In this document: one piece after another, positions 24,839-33,474 of the stretch
How the letters are laid out: every line of letters starts with the position of its first letter
How positions within the stretch are numbered: the first letter of the stretch is position 1
Made by a program: the position numbers and the translations under genes
The notes under the pieces: model-generated
Seen by the model: the letters and a program-made list of their open reading frames with translations, nothing else
Databases searched by the model: none
What the model was told of the DNA's origin: nothing
Assembly: GCF_014529935.1 (NCBI RefSeq)
Contig: NZ_JACVFC010000001.1
Span: 3,348,001 to 3,412,000 of the forward strand
Direction: 5' to 3'
DNA length: 64,000 bases
DNA from: Chitinophaga qingshengii
GTDB lineage: Bacteria > Bacteroidota > Bacteroidia > Chitinophagales > Chitinophagaceae

Positions 24839-25480
24839 TTATTGAAAGCTTCCCTTTCTCTCATATTTCCACCACATCACGATTCCATAAACGATGTGCA
24901 ATACCCCAAATCCCACGGCCCAAAAATAAAGTCCTTTACGTAAAAGAAAAAGGTTACCGATGCCCAACAACACTTCCAGGATACCCAGGTAACGCAATTC
25001 AGGCAAGGTATACTTGCTCGCATTTACCAGTGCCAGTCCATAAAAAACCAGGCAGGTAGGAGCCACCAGCGATTCTATATGATTGTACAACAACCCGGCT
25101 GCAAAAGCACCACCCGCTGCCAATGGAATGCAGACGTTGATCAACACCTTCCGGCTTGTTACATCCCATATCGGCAGGTTATTTTTCCGCGCCCTGCGCC
25201 AGGTAAAAAATAAACCACCACCCACTGCCGCCGCCATCACCACCAGGGCTGTAATAATCAACTTATACTTCAGGTCAATATAATCAGCATCACTATACAC
25301 CCCGCTCTTATCCCAGCGCTCATAATACGCCACCAGCCATACCCGAGCCAGCCAGGCGCCCACCAGGGCAGATACCCCTGCTGATACGCCACTCAGCCCG
25401 CTCAGTGAAATAAACCGGCTGCTGCGCTCCATGATACGCTTAATGTCCGTTAAGGCTTGCAAATGTTGTTGATCTGTCAT
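24839..25480 (-). CDS. Small polytopic membrane protein of the creD cluster
   Basis: Predicted 213 residues. A cytoplasmic N-terminal helix (MTDQQHLQALTDIKRIMERS) precedes five or six hydrophobic segments (SGVSAGVSALVGAWLARVW, LIITALVVMAAAVGGGLFF, CIPLAAGGAFAAGLLY, CLVFYGLALVNASKY and a C-terminal pair). I recognise no enzyme motif. It is the first gene of the leftward cluster and is translated almost in register with the regulator gene, whose start is 5 bp beyond its stop. A membrane protein paired with a winged-helix regulator suggests a sensing or sequestering role, but this is inference. Confidence 0.82.
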   Translation of the reverse strand: MTDQQHLQALTDIKRIMERSSRFISLSGLSGVSAGVSALVGAWLARVWLVAYYERWDKSGVYSDADYIDLKYKLIITALVVMAAAVGGGLFFTWRRARKNNLPIWDVTSRKVLINVCIPLAAGGAFAAGLLYNHIESLVAPTCLVFYGLALVNASKYTLPELRYLGILEVLLGIGNLFLLRKGLYFWAVGFGVLHIVYGIVMWWKYERKGSFQ

Positions 25481-25484
25481 ATTG

Positions 25485-25510
25485 AAAAAGCACTTTGCAA
25501 TACAAAGCTA
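25485..25510 (-). promoter_or_regulatory. Promoter with CTTTG-N5-CAAAG operator, first gene of creD cluster
   Basis: TAGCTTTG on the minus strand (25503-25510) is a perfect -7 box and overlaps the dyad CTTTG-N5-CAAAG (25493-25507). Bases 25485-25497 repeat the 13-base AAAAAGCACTTTG seen before creD. The box ends 22 bases before the ATG at 25480. Confidence 0.68.
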
Positions 25511-25617
25511 AATTAATTTCTGAAATTCCAAAATATATTTTTTTTGTCATAACTGCCTTACCTTCAGGAAAGCAACTATCCGGATTACCGTTAAATAATC
25601 TAATATTGTTGTCAGAT

Positions 25618-28125
25618 ATGTTTGGTTGGAAAAGTATTATAGCAGTCCTAATAGGCATAAGCGTTGGTTGTACGGCATTGAAGGCGCAGCAATATAAGGT
25701 CAGTGGAACAGTGAGAGATGCGCACTCACAGGAAATTATTCCCTTCGCTACCCTTCAGTTTGATCACACACAGACCGGAATGGTTACTGACGCTGAAGGA
25801 AAATTTTTATTTGAATTAAATGTTATCCCGTCAGATTCGCTACTGGTGAGGGTAATGGGATACACCATTCTTAAAATGCCGGTCAACCGGACCCTGAAAG
25901 AGCAGACAGTCAACTTCGAGATCACCCGCTCCGACGTATCCCTTAAAACATACGAAATTAAAGCCAACGTTAACTTCGCCCTTATTCTTCTCAAACAGAT
26001 CGTAAAACATAAACCGGAAAACAACTATAACCGGCTCGATAATTATAAATACGAAGTATACAATAAACTGGAACTGGACATGAAAAACCTGAACAAGGAA
26101 AAATTGTCCAAAAACAGGTTCACCAAACCGTTTGCTTTCATCCTCAACAATATCGACAGCACATCGGAAGACAAACCCTTTCTGCCCATCTTCCTGACAG
26201 AATCCTTGTCTGACTACTATTATCAATCCAGCCCCCGTAAAACAAAAGAAATCATCAAAGCCGCCCGTACCTCCGGTATAGACAATGAAAGTGTGACGAA
26301 GTTCCTCGGCGGTATGTACCAGAACATCAATATCTACAACAACTTCATACCGGTATTCGACAAACAGTTTGTCAGCCCCATACACAACAACGGCGCTTTC
26401 TACTACGACTATAAAATTGCGGATACACAATATATCAGCAGCCAACGGTTTATCAAACTCAACTTCACGCCTAAACGAAAAGGGGAGAACACCTTTATCG
26501 GTGATATCTGGGTTCACGATACTACCTATGCCGTCATGAAAGCCACCCTGTCTGTACCCAAAGATGCCAACATCAACTTCGTACACCGGGTAAGTATGGT
26601 ACAGGAATTTAAACAGCAGCCCGACAGCAGCTGGTTCCTCTACAAAGACAAATTTGTAGCCGACTTCTGGGCGCCCAGTCCCAAACCCGGCAAAACATTC
26701 GACTTTATCGGCCGTAAAAGCACCACCTACGATAACGTTATCACCAACGATACCGCCGCCACCAATATTTTCAGCAATAAAAAATATCCGGAGGCAGTCG
26801 TGGTGCTCGATAGCGCCCGTATCAGGAAAGAATCTTTCTGGAATGACAACCGCCCCGAAGACCTCAGCAAAAATGAGGTCGGTATCTATAAAATGATTGA
26901 TACCCTTCAGCGGATGCCACTCTTCCAGCGGTATTCCAATACCATCCGCTTCCTGGCAACAGGGTATAAACCATTTGGACCAATAGAGTGGGGCCCTTAT
27001 TATTATCTATTTTCCCAGAACAGGCTGGAAGGCTTCCGCCTGCGCCTCGACCTGGGTACCACGCCCAAATTCAACAAAGACCTCTATCTCTACGGATACC
27101 TGGCCTATGGCTTCGGAGATAATGTATACAAAGGTAAAATGTCGGCGCTCTGGCTCCTGAAAAGGCATCCCCGCATGTACCTCTACGGCGCCTATACGAA
27201 AGACCTCGACAACGGTTCCCACTACTACGACGAAGTAGGCACCGACAACATCTTCACCCTCGCCATCCGTAAAAACGGTATTCCACAGAAGTTCCTCATG
27301 ATACAGGAACAGCGGCTGGAGTTTTTCAAAGAATACTACAGCGGTTTCTCGCACCAGGTAACGTTGCTGCATAAACAGGCAAGGCCTTATGAGCCGCTGC
27401 CTACCGCAGCTTACTACCCTAAAACTGTCAACGACCGTGACCCGCTTACCACTACCGAAGTAGAACTGAAACTTCGCTGGGCCTTCCAGGAGCAGTTCCT
27501 CGAAGGCAATTATTACCGTATCAGTCTGGGTAGTAAATATCCTATCACAGAACTGAAGTACGCCGTGAGTATCCCGGGTATCGCCAGTAGCGGTCAACAG
27601 TATCAGCGTGTATCCCTCAGCGTGTCCGACTATGTTAAATTGCCTCCTTTCGGCTCCCTGTACTATAACGTTTTTGGTGGCAAGATCTTCGGTACCGTTC
27701 CATATACTTCTCTCGAAGTACATCCCGGCAACGAAATCTACTACTACAACAAGTACGCCTTCAACATGATGAACCGCTTCGAATTCCTAAGCGATCAATA
27801 TGTAGGCTTCAACGTAGAGCATACCATCGGCAATGGTATCTTCGGTTATATTCCCCTTATCAAAAAGCTGAAATGGCGTCAGTTCTGGACCGCCAAAGGC
27901 GTTGTCGGTTCCCTGTCTGAACCCAATAAAAAACTGAACCTGTATAACGGCTATCCGTTCCGTACCCTCGAAGGAAACCCTTACCTGGAGGTAGGTACCG
28001 GTATCGAGAATATCTTCAAGTTCCTGCGGGTAGACTTCATCTGGCGCGTAGCACCGGATGTATTACCGGATGAACCGGCCAGTAAAAAATTCGGTGTATT
28101 CGGCAGCTTTAAATTGCAGTTCTGA
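25618..28125 (+). CDS. DUF5686 protein with carboxypeptidase-regulatory-like domain
   Basis: Predicted 835 residues. The ATG at 25618 gives MFGWKSIIAVLIGIS, a signal peptide ending near Lys-Ala-Gln. A CarboxypepD_reg-like domain follows (YKVSGTVRDAHSQEIIPFAT, about residues 25-110). The DUF5686 region begins around LILLKQIVKHKPENNYNRLD and continues as repeated beta strands rich in Tyr, Asn and Gly, ending FGSFKLQF with an aromatic terminus. Proteins of this type are thought to be outer-membrane barrels of Bacteroidota; no function is established. The frame opens at 25495, but that part overlaps the divergent promoter. The stop overlaps the next start (ATGA), so the two are coupled. Confidence 0.88.
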   Translation: MFGWKSIIAVLIGISVGCTALKAQQYKVSGTVRDAHSQEIIPFATLQFDHTQTGMVTDAEGKFLFELNVIPSDSLLVRVMGYTILKMPVNRTLKEQTVNFEITRSDVSLKTYEIKANVNFALILLKQIVKHKPENNYNRLDNYKYEVYNKLELDMKNLNKEKLSKNRFTKPFAFILNNIDSTSEDKPFLPIFLTESLSDYYYQSSPRKTKEIIKAARTSGIDNESVTKFLGGMYQNINIYNNFIPVFDKQFVSPIHNNGAFYYDYKIADTQYISSQRFIKLNFTPKRKGENTFIGDIWVHDTTYAVMKATLSVPKDANINFVHRVSMVQEFKQQPDSSWFLYKDKFVADFWAPSPKPGKTFDFIGRKSTTYDNVITNDTAATNIFSNKKYPEAVVVLDSARIRKESFWNDNRPEDLSKNEVGIYKMIDTLQRMPLFQRYSNTIRFLATGYKPFGPIEWGPYYYLFSQNRLEGFRLRLDLGTTPKFNKDLYLYGYLAYGFGDNVYKGKMSALWLLKRHPRMYLYGAYTKDLDNGSHYYDEVGTDNIFTLAIRKNGIPQKFLMIQEQRLEFFKEYYSGFSHQVTLLHKQARPYEPLPTAAYYPKTVNDRDPLTTTEVELKLRWAFQEQFLEGNYYRISLGSKYPITELKYAVSIPGIASSGQQYQRVSLSVSDYVKLPPFGSLYYNVFGGKIFGTVPYTSLEVHPGNEIYYYNKYAFNMMNRFEFLSDQYVGFNVEHTIGNGIFGYIPLIKKLKWRQFWTAKGVVGSLSEPNKKLNLYNGYPFRTLEGNPYLEVGTGIENIFKFLRVDFIWRVAPDVLPDEPASKKFGVFGSFKLQF

Positions 28126-28514
28126 TGAAAAAAGACGTAACACATACCATCCTGTTCGATACCCTGTTATCCGGCGAAATAGGTGATATGTATTACGACC
28201 TGCATAACGACTTCGAGTGTATCCGTATCAGTTATAGCCTGTTGGAGAAAAAACTGGAATTGAGGTTTACCAACGATGATGACAGGATTATCGTTACTTT
28301 TTATGATGCCCGGTTAGGCGTCTGTAGTTTTCATCCCACGCAACCGCGAAGCACCCTCGATCTCTTTCACCGCGGCCGTTTTGAAATGAATAACAATCTG
28401 CATGAAATGACTTCCAGAGGGGAGTATTATTACTGCTTATCTTTTATGGAGACTGATAAGTTGGAAGTGTTTGCCAGGCAAGTAGTGATGGAGATGAGCA
28501 GGTTGAATAGTTAA
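28125..28514 (+). CDS. Hypothetical cytoplasmic protein coupled to the DUF5686 gene
   Basis: Predicted 129 residues with no signal peptide or membrane segment. The sequence alternates beta-like and charged segments (FECIRISYSLLEKKLELRF, RIIVTFYDARLGVCSF) with a final helix (VFARQVVMEMSRL). I do not recognise a family. Its ATG overlaps the DUF5686 stop by one base, so translational coupling is likely, yet an outer-membrane protein and a small soluble protein have no obvious shared pathway. The next gene starts 39 bp downstream. Confidence 0.72.
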   Translation: MKKDVTHTILFDTLLSGEIGDMYYDLHNDFECIRISYSLLEKKLELRFTNDDDRIIVTFYDARLGVCSFHPTQPRSTLDLFHRGRFEMNNNLHEMTSRGEYYYCLSFMETDKLEVFARQVVMEMSRLNS

Positions 28515-28553
28515 GAACAACCTATAACGTTATCCCTTTAAAAGCACTATGAA

Positions 28554-29285
28554 ATGATTCCGTCAAACATTAAGCTTTTGATCATAACTGTACTGTACTG
28601 CATGGGTGTAACTAAGATATATAGCCAGTCCATACCAACCCACGACAGCTCCCTCATTCTTCACAATATCATTAGCTATCATATCAGATACGCTGTGGAA
28701 GCCGATTTAGGCGCTAGTTCAAAAGACCTGCTGGCGCCTTACGGGGAAGGTATCTTCCAAAAATTAATGCCGGCAGATGGCCAACTGGAAACGGAAATAA
28801 TGCCGTATAACGGAGAGACACTATATCCGGATAAAACCTATCAGTTGTTTGTTATTCATCTGCCAGGCTTTAAAACAGTGTATCCGAATGGAAGGGCCAT
28901 CACAAATCGTTTGCACGCTTTTCGATTTGACGAATACTATCTCGTTGCTTATAACGCTAAAAAAGATTCCATAAAATATATCAGTGGCAATTTCTTCAAA
29001 TCCGCCATAACACAGGATTTCAAGTTGGACAACAATGCTCCTGAATCGTTCTTTCCCTACCTGAGATTAAGGTGTCACGCAATGAAACCCGGCAATATTA
29101 TCTTCAACAGAAGAGTTGAAACAGGCCTCTATTTCACCATATACAGTAAAGACCTCAACATTGATGTGGAAGTTTTTATCCGGTATGATGATCATGAAAC
29201 AGTAAATATAACCGACAGCCGGCTCTCAGGAAGTATTACCAGTACAAACATAAAATCCCGGATAATACATGCTGACTCATATTAA
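28554..29285 (+). CDS. Exported hypothetical protein
   Basis: Predicted 243 residues. N-terminal MIPSNIKLLIITVLYCMGV followed by Lys-Ile-Tyr-Ser-Gln reads as a signal peptide cleaved near residue 25. The mature part has mixed strands and helices (FRFDEYYLVAYNAKKDS, TGLYFTIYSKDLNIDVEVF) and one Cys; no family recognised. The DNA is visibly richer in A and T than the housekeeping genes around it. It may continue a unit starting with the DUF5686 gene. A function is not assigned. Confidence 0.7.
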   Translation: MIPSNIKLLIITVLYCMGVTKIYSQSIPTHDSSLILHNIISYHIRYAVEADLGASSKDLLAPYGEGIFQKLMPADGQLETEIMPYNGETLYPDKTYQLFVIHLPGFKTVYPNGRAITNRLHAFRFDEYYLVAYNAKKDSIKYISGNFFKSAITQDFKLDNNAPESFFPYLRLRCHAMKPGNIIFNRRVETGLYFTIYSKDLNIDVEVFIRYDDHETVNITDSRLSGSITSTNIKSRIIHADSY

Positions 29286-29313
29286 CGGGTAAGTCAATCT
29301 GAAATTCATCATT

Positions 29314-29928
29314 ATGAATCGAAAGAAATGCTGCAAAAAAAAGAGACTAATCACCAGCCTGTTTTGTTGGGGGCTACTTGTGATCTCCTTGCAGACATGG
29401 TCTCAATCTATTTTTAAGGTCGTGGAGACTCCCCGTGACCCACTCTTCGAAATCTGTCCAGGAAAACATGATAATGAAAAATACTATAGAATTATTCTCG
29501 CAAATGATAGTTTGTATCCTGTTTCCACCTACCCCGTTATCCCTTCTGACATTAAGATTGATACCTTAAAAGCGATTGAAGAGCTATTGGCACTTAAAGG
29601 AGACAAAAGAATATACGTAGTCCCTTTAATGTGCTATGATCCCGTACGATCACAGATTTACATGGGAGAGAGCAAAAATTACGCTATACAAGTACACGCG
29701 CTTTTCATCATAAATCAATTAATATTCGGCAATAACTTCTCATACGCCTCCTGTCCGGTACTAGTTAGCAAAAAAGATAACTCGGAAGCAACTATATCGG
29801 GAGAAATAATAGAGGAGGCATTTAAGTCCTACGGCAAATGGTATAAGCGAATAAGAAAGATTGGCCTGAGTCAGGTCATTGCCAGGAAAATGATGCCGCT
29901 AGACAGTAGTACTGTCAAATGGTACTAA
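29314..29928 (+). CDS. Exported hypothetical protein
   Basis: Predicted 204 residues. A Lys-rich start (MNRKKCCKKKRLITSLFCW) precedes a hydrophobic stretch ending near Trp-Ser-Gln, which fits a signal peptide. The mature domain includes RIILANDSLYPVSTYP and YAIQVHALFIINQLIFG; I see no known motif. It lies 28 bp after the previous exported protein gene, in the same direction and in similarly A/T-rich DNA, so the two are probably cotranscribed. It resembles its neighbour in size and export, but I see no convincing sequence similarity. Confidence 0.68.
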   Translation: MNRKKCCKKKRLITSLFCWGLLVISLQTWSQSIFKVVETPRDPLFEICPGKHDNEKYYRIILANDSLYPVSTYPVIPSDIKIDTLKAIEELLALKGDKRIYVVPLMCYDPVRSQIYMGESKNYAIQVHALFIINQLIFGNNFSYASCPVLVSKKDNSEATISGEIIEEAFKSYGKWYKRIRKIGLSQVIARKMMPLDSSTVKWY

Positions 29929-30031
29929 CAATTCTTGTTGATTTCACCAATTCATTAAGTAAGCAGGCAAAAAACAGGGGAGTGACCTCATTCAGAATAA
30001 ACCTTTTAAAATTGCGTCATTATATCCACAT

Positions 30032-30256
30032 TCATGGTTTCTCTTTTTTAATAAGCCGGGTCAGCATGTTGCTTCCATGGAAGCCTGATTGCGCACTTTT
30101 GAGCCCAATCCGTATTTCACTTTCACTATAGTTAGTCTTTAAAATCCCGGCTAATGTAACCACATCATTGGCCGTCTTTGCGTAGTCGTCGTCTATAAAG
30201 TTGTCCCACTTACTGACCAACGCCATCAGAAAGTTTGCCCTGTCTTGCTTTTGCAA
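30032..30256 (-). pseudogene. Possible frameshifted C-terminal part of the SWIM-domain gene
   Basis: This 74-codon frame overlaps the end of the SWIM gene in another frame. Its translation (for example KWDNFIDDDYAKTANDVVTL) has the composition of real protein, with regular amphipathic helices, and its frame is open upstream to a TAG near 30297. The SWIM frame by contrast ends in a short low-complexity tail after Lys-Ala-Arg-Gln-Gly. The simplest reading is a single-base indel between about 30245 and 30295, which includes an A6 run. A short independent overlapping gene is possible. Confidence 0.4.
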
Positions 30257-31550
30257 ATATTTTATTTCGCCATTTTTTCCTTTCAGCTTTGTCTTCTATC
30301 TGCCCATCAACAAACAAGTAATCATCGAAATCAAATGTATATAGCGACATTTTTTTCAGGACTTCAGTTAACTTTCCATTATCCCTTTCAATACTATAGA
30401 TTTCTTTCAGGAATTGGTAGTAAGAATGATTATACTCTTCACGGGAATTATACATAATCTGTTCCTGGCAATATGTTTCAGCCAGATTAAGATGACCCAG
30501 CTGTATTAACCTACCAATAAGGTCACTGTTGTAATCGTTATTAAAACGAATCGGTTTAAACACGTTATAATAAGTCTCGAATAAATGATTACTCGTTACC
30601 AGGTTAAATATGGTTTCCGTATACACACTGCCATCAAAAAATTCGATTGGATTACAACCGGCATACTGCCCAACTAACTTATTTATCACCGCTGTTTTTC
30701 TTTCCCCGTTGCTTACCCCAATAACATCAACCAGGAACCACAAGTAGGAAACGCGGAGCTTATGACGATCAACAATTATCCGATCTGCAAAATACCCTAC
30801 AGCGATAGTCCAACTCTCGTCAGTTCGTAGTTGCTGTAAATGATCTGCCACCTTGAGCAACTGGCTTTCCAAATACTTTTTGATTCTATTGCTGGTAGTA
30901 GCGATTGTCAGTTGTATTTCGGCCACTATTTTCACCAATGCATCAAAGTTCAGGAATGCATCCTGATCGGTTAACTGTGCGCAATATTCGTTTACTACAG
31001 TATCATGCACCTCTGCCCACAACTCTGCAATTCTTTTTACCTCACTGGCTTCCGCCCTCTTTTTGCTTTTAATTACAGCTTTCACCGCATCTCTTGTCAG
31101 CTGCTCTATATCTGCCGGACTATACTTTTTTTGCTGATTGCCAAACTGATACAGAAAAGCAAGTTCAAGATCTTTGTTTCTTGCAAGTATCTCCTTAATC
31201 CAGGATTTGAGCTTTTCAGCGTCTACCTCATCTATCAGATCCTTAAGGCGACTTTCTTTTTTGTTCCCTTTCGATGGCTGTTTTCCCTGCTTTTCTTTTA
31301 TGATATACAATAGCAAAGCCGCTTTGTGTTGGCAAAAGTCTGTCTTACTCCCGCAATCACAGGAATGGGTTACAATTTCTTTTTTATCATTCAATGAGAC
31401 GGCGACATCGAAACTGGCACTACCTTCATCTACATAGGCTTGAAAATAGTTTTTATCTATCTCATCACATTCCCTGACAATATTTTTCGCCGCTTTTTTC
31501 AAAAGCTCTTTAGGAAGTATTTGCATGTAGTTGTTGAGTAGAAAACTCAT
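30210..31550 (-). CDS. SWIM zinc-finger protein
   Basis: Predicted 446 residues. The SWIM motif Cys64-x-Cys66-x6-Cys73-x-His75 (SCDCGSKTDFCQHKAALL) binds zinc and is used for DNA or protein contacts. The N-terminus (LPKELLKKAAKNIV) and the following Lys-rich linker and long helical repeat region match bacterial SWIM proteins of unknown role, some found near SNF2 helicases or MoxR/VWA genes. No such partner adjoins it here. The start is the ATG at 31550; MQILPKELLK nine codons later is an alternative. The last 15-20 residues may be altered by a frameshift. The DNA is A/T-rich. Confidence 0.8.
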   Translation of the reverse strand: MSFLLNNYMQILPKELLKKAAKNIVRECDEIDKNYFQAYVDEGSASFDVAVSLNDKKEIVTHSCDCGSKTDFCQHKAALLLYIIKEKQGKQPSKGNKKESRLKDLIDEVDAEKLKSWIKEILARNKDLELAFLYQFGNQQKKYSPADIEQLTRDAVKAVIKSKKRAEASEVKRIAELWAEVHDTVVNEYCAQLTDQDAFLNFDALVKIVAEIQLTIATTSNRIKKYLESQLLKVADHLQQLRTDESWTIAVGYFADRIIVDRHKLRVSYLWFLVDVIGVSNGERKTAVINKLVGQYAGCNPIEFFDGSVYTETIFNLVTSNHLFETYYNVFKPIRFNNDYNSDLIGRLIQLGHLNLAETYCQEQIMYNSREEYNHSYYQFLKEIYSIERDNGKLTEVLKKMSLYTFDFDDYLFVDGQIEDKAERKKWRNKIFAKARQGKLSDGVGQ

Positions 31551-31634
31551 ATGGCTGCAATACTAAAAATGTAATATTATGACGATACTGGACAAGTATA
31601 CATCAAATCAAAATCATCGAACTTAATTATTCCG

Positions 31635-32816
31635 TCACACCCTATCCAACCCTTCACAAATCACCTTACACGCCTGCACAATCTCCTCCTCCGTAATAAT
31701 CAACGGTGGTGCTATCCGCATACATTCCGGTGCAAACAGGAACCAGTCGGTGAGTACGCCATTGGCAATACAATAATCAATCGTCTTCTTATTCACCTCA
31801 AAGCTCTCTACTTCCATCGCCATCATCAATCCGAGTGAACGCACTGATTTGATAGCAGGATGTTGCAGGTGTTTGCGGAACAATTCACCTTTAGCTTTTA
31901 CATCTTTGATCACCTGTGATTCCAGCAATGCGTTGAAACCAGCGAGACCAGCGGCACAGTTTACCGGGTGCCCGCCGAAGGTGGTGATATGCCCCAGCAC
32001 CGGGCTGTTGGTGAGGCTCCACATAATAGTACGGGAGGAGATGAAAGCGCCCAGTGGCATACCGCCGCCCAGGGCTTTCCCGAGCAACAGGATATCAGGA
32101 ATGATACCCAATTGTTCAAACGCCCATAACGTACCGTTACGGCCAAGACCACACTGTACCTCATCGAGTATCAGCAGGGCGCCGGTTTCGTTACATTTAG
32201 CGCGTAAAGCGTGTATCCATTCCAGTTGGGGAACGATGACGCCTCCTTCTGCCTGTACGCTTTCTGCAAATACGGCTGCGGTGTTATGTGTAATCAGTTC
32301 CAGGGAAGCGTAGTTGTTGTATTCGAGGTGTTGTATACCCGGCAGTAATGGCCGGTAGGCGTTGCGCCAGTATTCATCGCCGAGGATGCTGAGGGCGCCT
32401 TGTGTAGATCCGTGATAACTGCGGTTAAAAGCAGCGATCTCTGTTCTGCCGGTGAAACGTTTGGCCAGTTTCATAGCGCCTTCTACGGCTTCTGCGCCGG
32501 AGTTGGTAAAATATACACAGTCGAGGTTGCCGGGAAGATGTTGTGTCAGCGCCCGGGCATAGGCTACCTGTGGCGACTGTACGAATTCTCCGTATACGAG
32601 CAGGTGCATATATTGCTGCGCCTGTTCCTGGATAGCCTTCACCACAGCAGGGTGACAATGCCCCATGTTACAAACACTGATGCCGGCAATCAGGTCCAGA
32701 TATTTCCTGCCATTGACATCCCACATATACATGCCTTCCGCTTTTACGATCTCCAATGCCAGTGGTGCATCTGAAGTTTGCGCTACGTGCTGCAAAAAAA
32801 GTTGCCTGTTGTTCAT
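31635..32816 (-). CDS. Class III PLP-dependent aminotransferase
   Basis: Predicted 393 residues, fold type I. Conserved pieces include DLIAGISVCNMGHCHPAVV near the N-terminus, FTNSGAEAVEGAMKLAKRFT (cofactor phosphate region), LLILDEVQCGLGRNG with the Asp that contacts the pyridine nitrogen, and LLLGKALGGGMPLGAF with the Schiff-base Lys. The family holds acetylornithine, ornithine and other omega-aminotransferases; the substrate is not clear and no arginine or lysine biosynthesis gene is nearby. The ATG at 32814-32816 (MNNRQLFLQHV) was chosen over 32849. A near-match -7 box (TACCTTCG) lies just upstream on the minus strand. It is divergent from the carbonic anhydrase-like gene. Confidence 0.92.
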   Translation of the reverse strand: MNNRQLFLQHVAQTSDAPLALEIVKAEGMYMWDVNGRKYLDLIAGISVCNMGHCHPAVVKAIQEQAQQYMHLLVYGEFVQSPQVAYARALTQHLPGNLDCVYFTNSGAEAVEGAMKLAKRFTGRTEIAAFNRSYHGSTQGALSILGDEYWRNAYRPLLPGIQHLEYNNYASLELITHNTAAVFAESVQAEGGVIVPQLEWIHALRAKCNETGALLILDEVQCGLGRNGTLWAFEQLGIIPDILLLGKALGGGMPLGAFISSRTIMWSLTNSPVLGHITTFGGHPVNCAAGLAGFNALLESQVIKDVKAKGELFRKHLQHPAIKSVRSLGLMMAMEVESFEVNKKTIDYCIANGVLTDWFLFAPECMRIAPPLIITEEEIVQACKVICEGLDRV

Positions 32817-32867
32817 ATCTCTTACATTCTCTGCGAAGGTAGAAAACAACGACTAATTAGTAATTGT

Positions 32868-32875
32868 TATCTTTG
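32868..32875 (+). promoter_or_regulatory. -7 promoter box for the carbonic anhydrase-like gene
   Basis: TATCTTTG matches TAnnTTTG exactly and lies 26 bases before the ATG at 32902. It probably drives the small lipoprotein genes downstream as well. Confidence 0.65.
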
Positions 32876-32901
32876 TAGCATTCAGATTAAAACTATCATT
32901 T

Positions 32902-33432
32902 ATGTCTCACATTATACCCTTAAGAGGATTTACTCCGAAGATTGCAGACGGCTGCTTTATTGCACCCAATGCCACCATTATTGGCGATGTGGAGATGGGC
33001 AAAGGTTGCACAGTATGGTTCAACGCGGTGGTACGCGGCGATGTGAACAGCATCCGCCTCGGCGAAAACGTGAATGTACAGGACGGCGCTGTGATTCATT
33101 GCACCTATGAAAAATCCAAAACCATTGTGGGTAATAATGTGTCTATCGGGCATAATGCTATCCTGCACGGTTGTACAATAGATAACGATGTGCTGATCGG
33201 TATGGGCGCCATCGTGATGGACAATGCGCATATCAGCAGCAACAGCATCATCGCTGCCGGTGCGGTTATACTGGCAGGCACCCATGTGGAGCCGGGCACT
33301 ATCTGGGCCGGCGTACCCGCCAAAAAAGTAAAGGATATTGATATGGCCCTTATTAAAGGAGAAATCAACCGTATCTCCAAAAACTATAACATGTACGCTT
33401 CCTGGTATAGCGAAGGAGAGCAACAACCGTAA
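32902..33432 (+). CDS. Gamma carbonic anhydrase-like hexapeptide-repeat protein
   Basis: Predicted 176 residues forming a left-handed beta helix. Hexapeptide repeats are visible from residue 15 on (APNATIIGDVEMGKGCTVW, VVRGDVNSIRLGENVNVQDG), and the metal-binding His residues of the gamma class appear in Val-Ile-His-Cys, IGHNAILHG and nearby. The C-terminal helix (INRISKNYNMYASWYSEG) matches YrdA/PaaY-like members. These trimeric proteins are zinc or iron enzymes or their relatives; true carbonic anhydrase activity is not certain. Two tiny lipoprotein genes follow in the same direction, the first 42 bp away. Confidence 0.92.
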   Translation: MSHIIPLRGFTPKIADGCFIAPNATIIGDVEMGKGCTVWFNAVVRGDVNSIRLGENVNVQDGAVIHCTYEKSKTIVGNNVSIGHNAILHGCTIDNDVLIGMGAIVMDNAHISSNSIIAAGAVILAGTHVEPGTIWAGVPAKKVKDIDMALIKGEINRISKNYNMYASWYSEGEQQP

Positions 33433-33474
33433 CACTTTATAAAAATATATTATATTGCGGGCAAATATCCTTCT

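Noticed and set aside
29919..30131. 70-codon open frame after the exported-protein pair
   Set aside because: It overlaps the end of the preceding gene and the leftward SWIM-associated frame, and has no start context or domain features.
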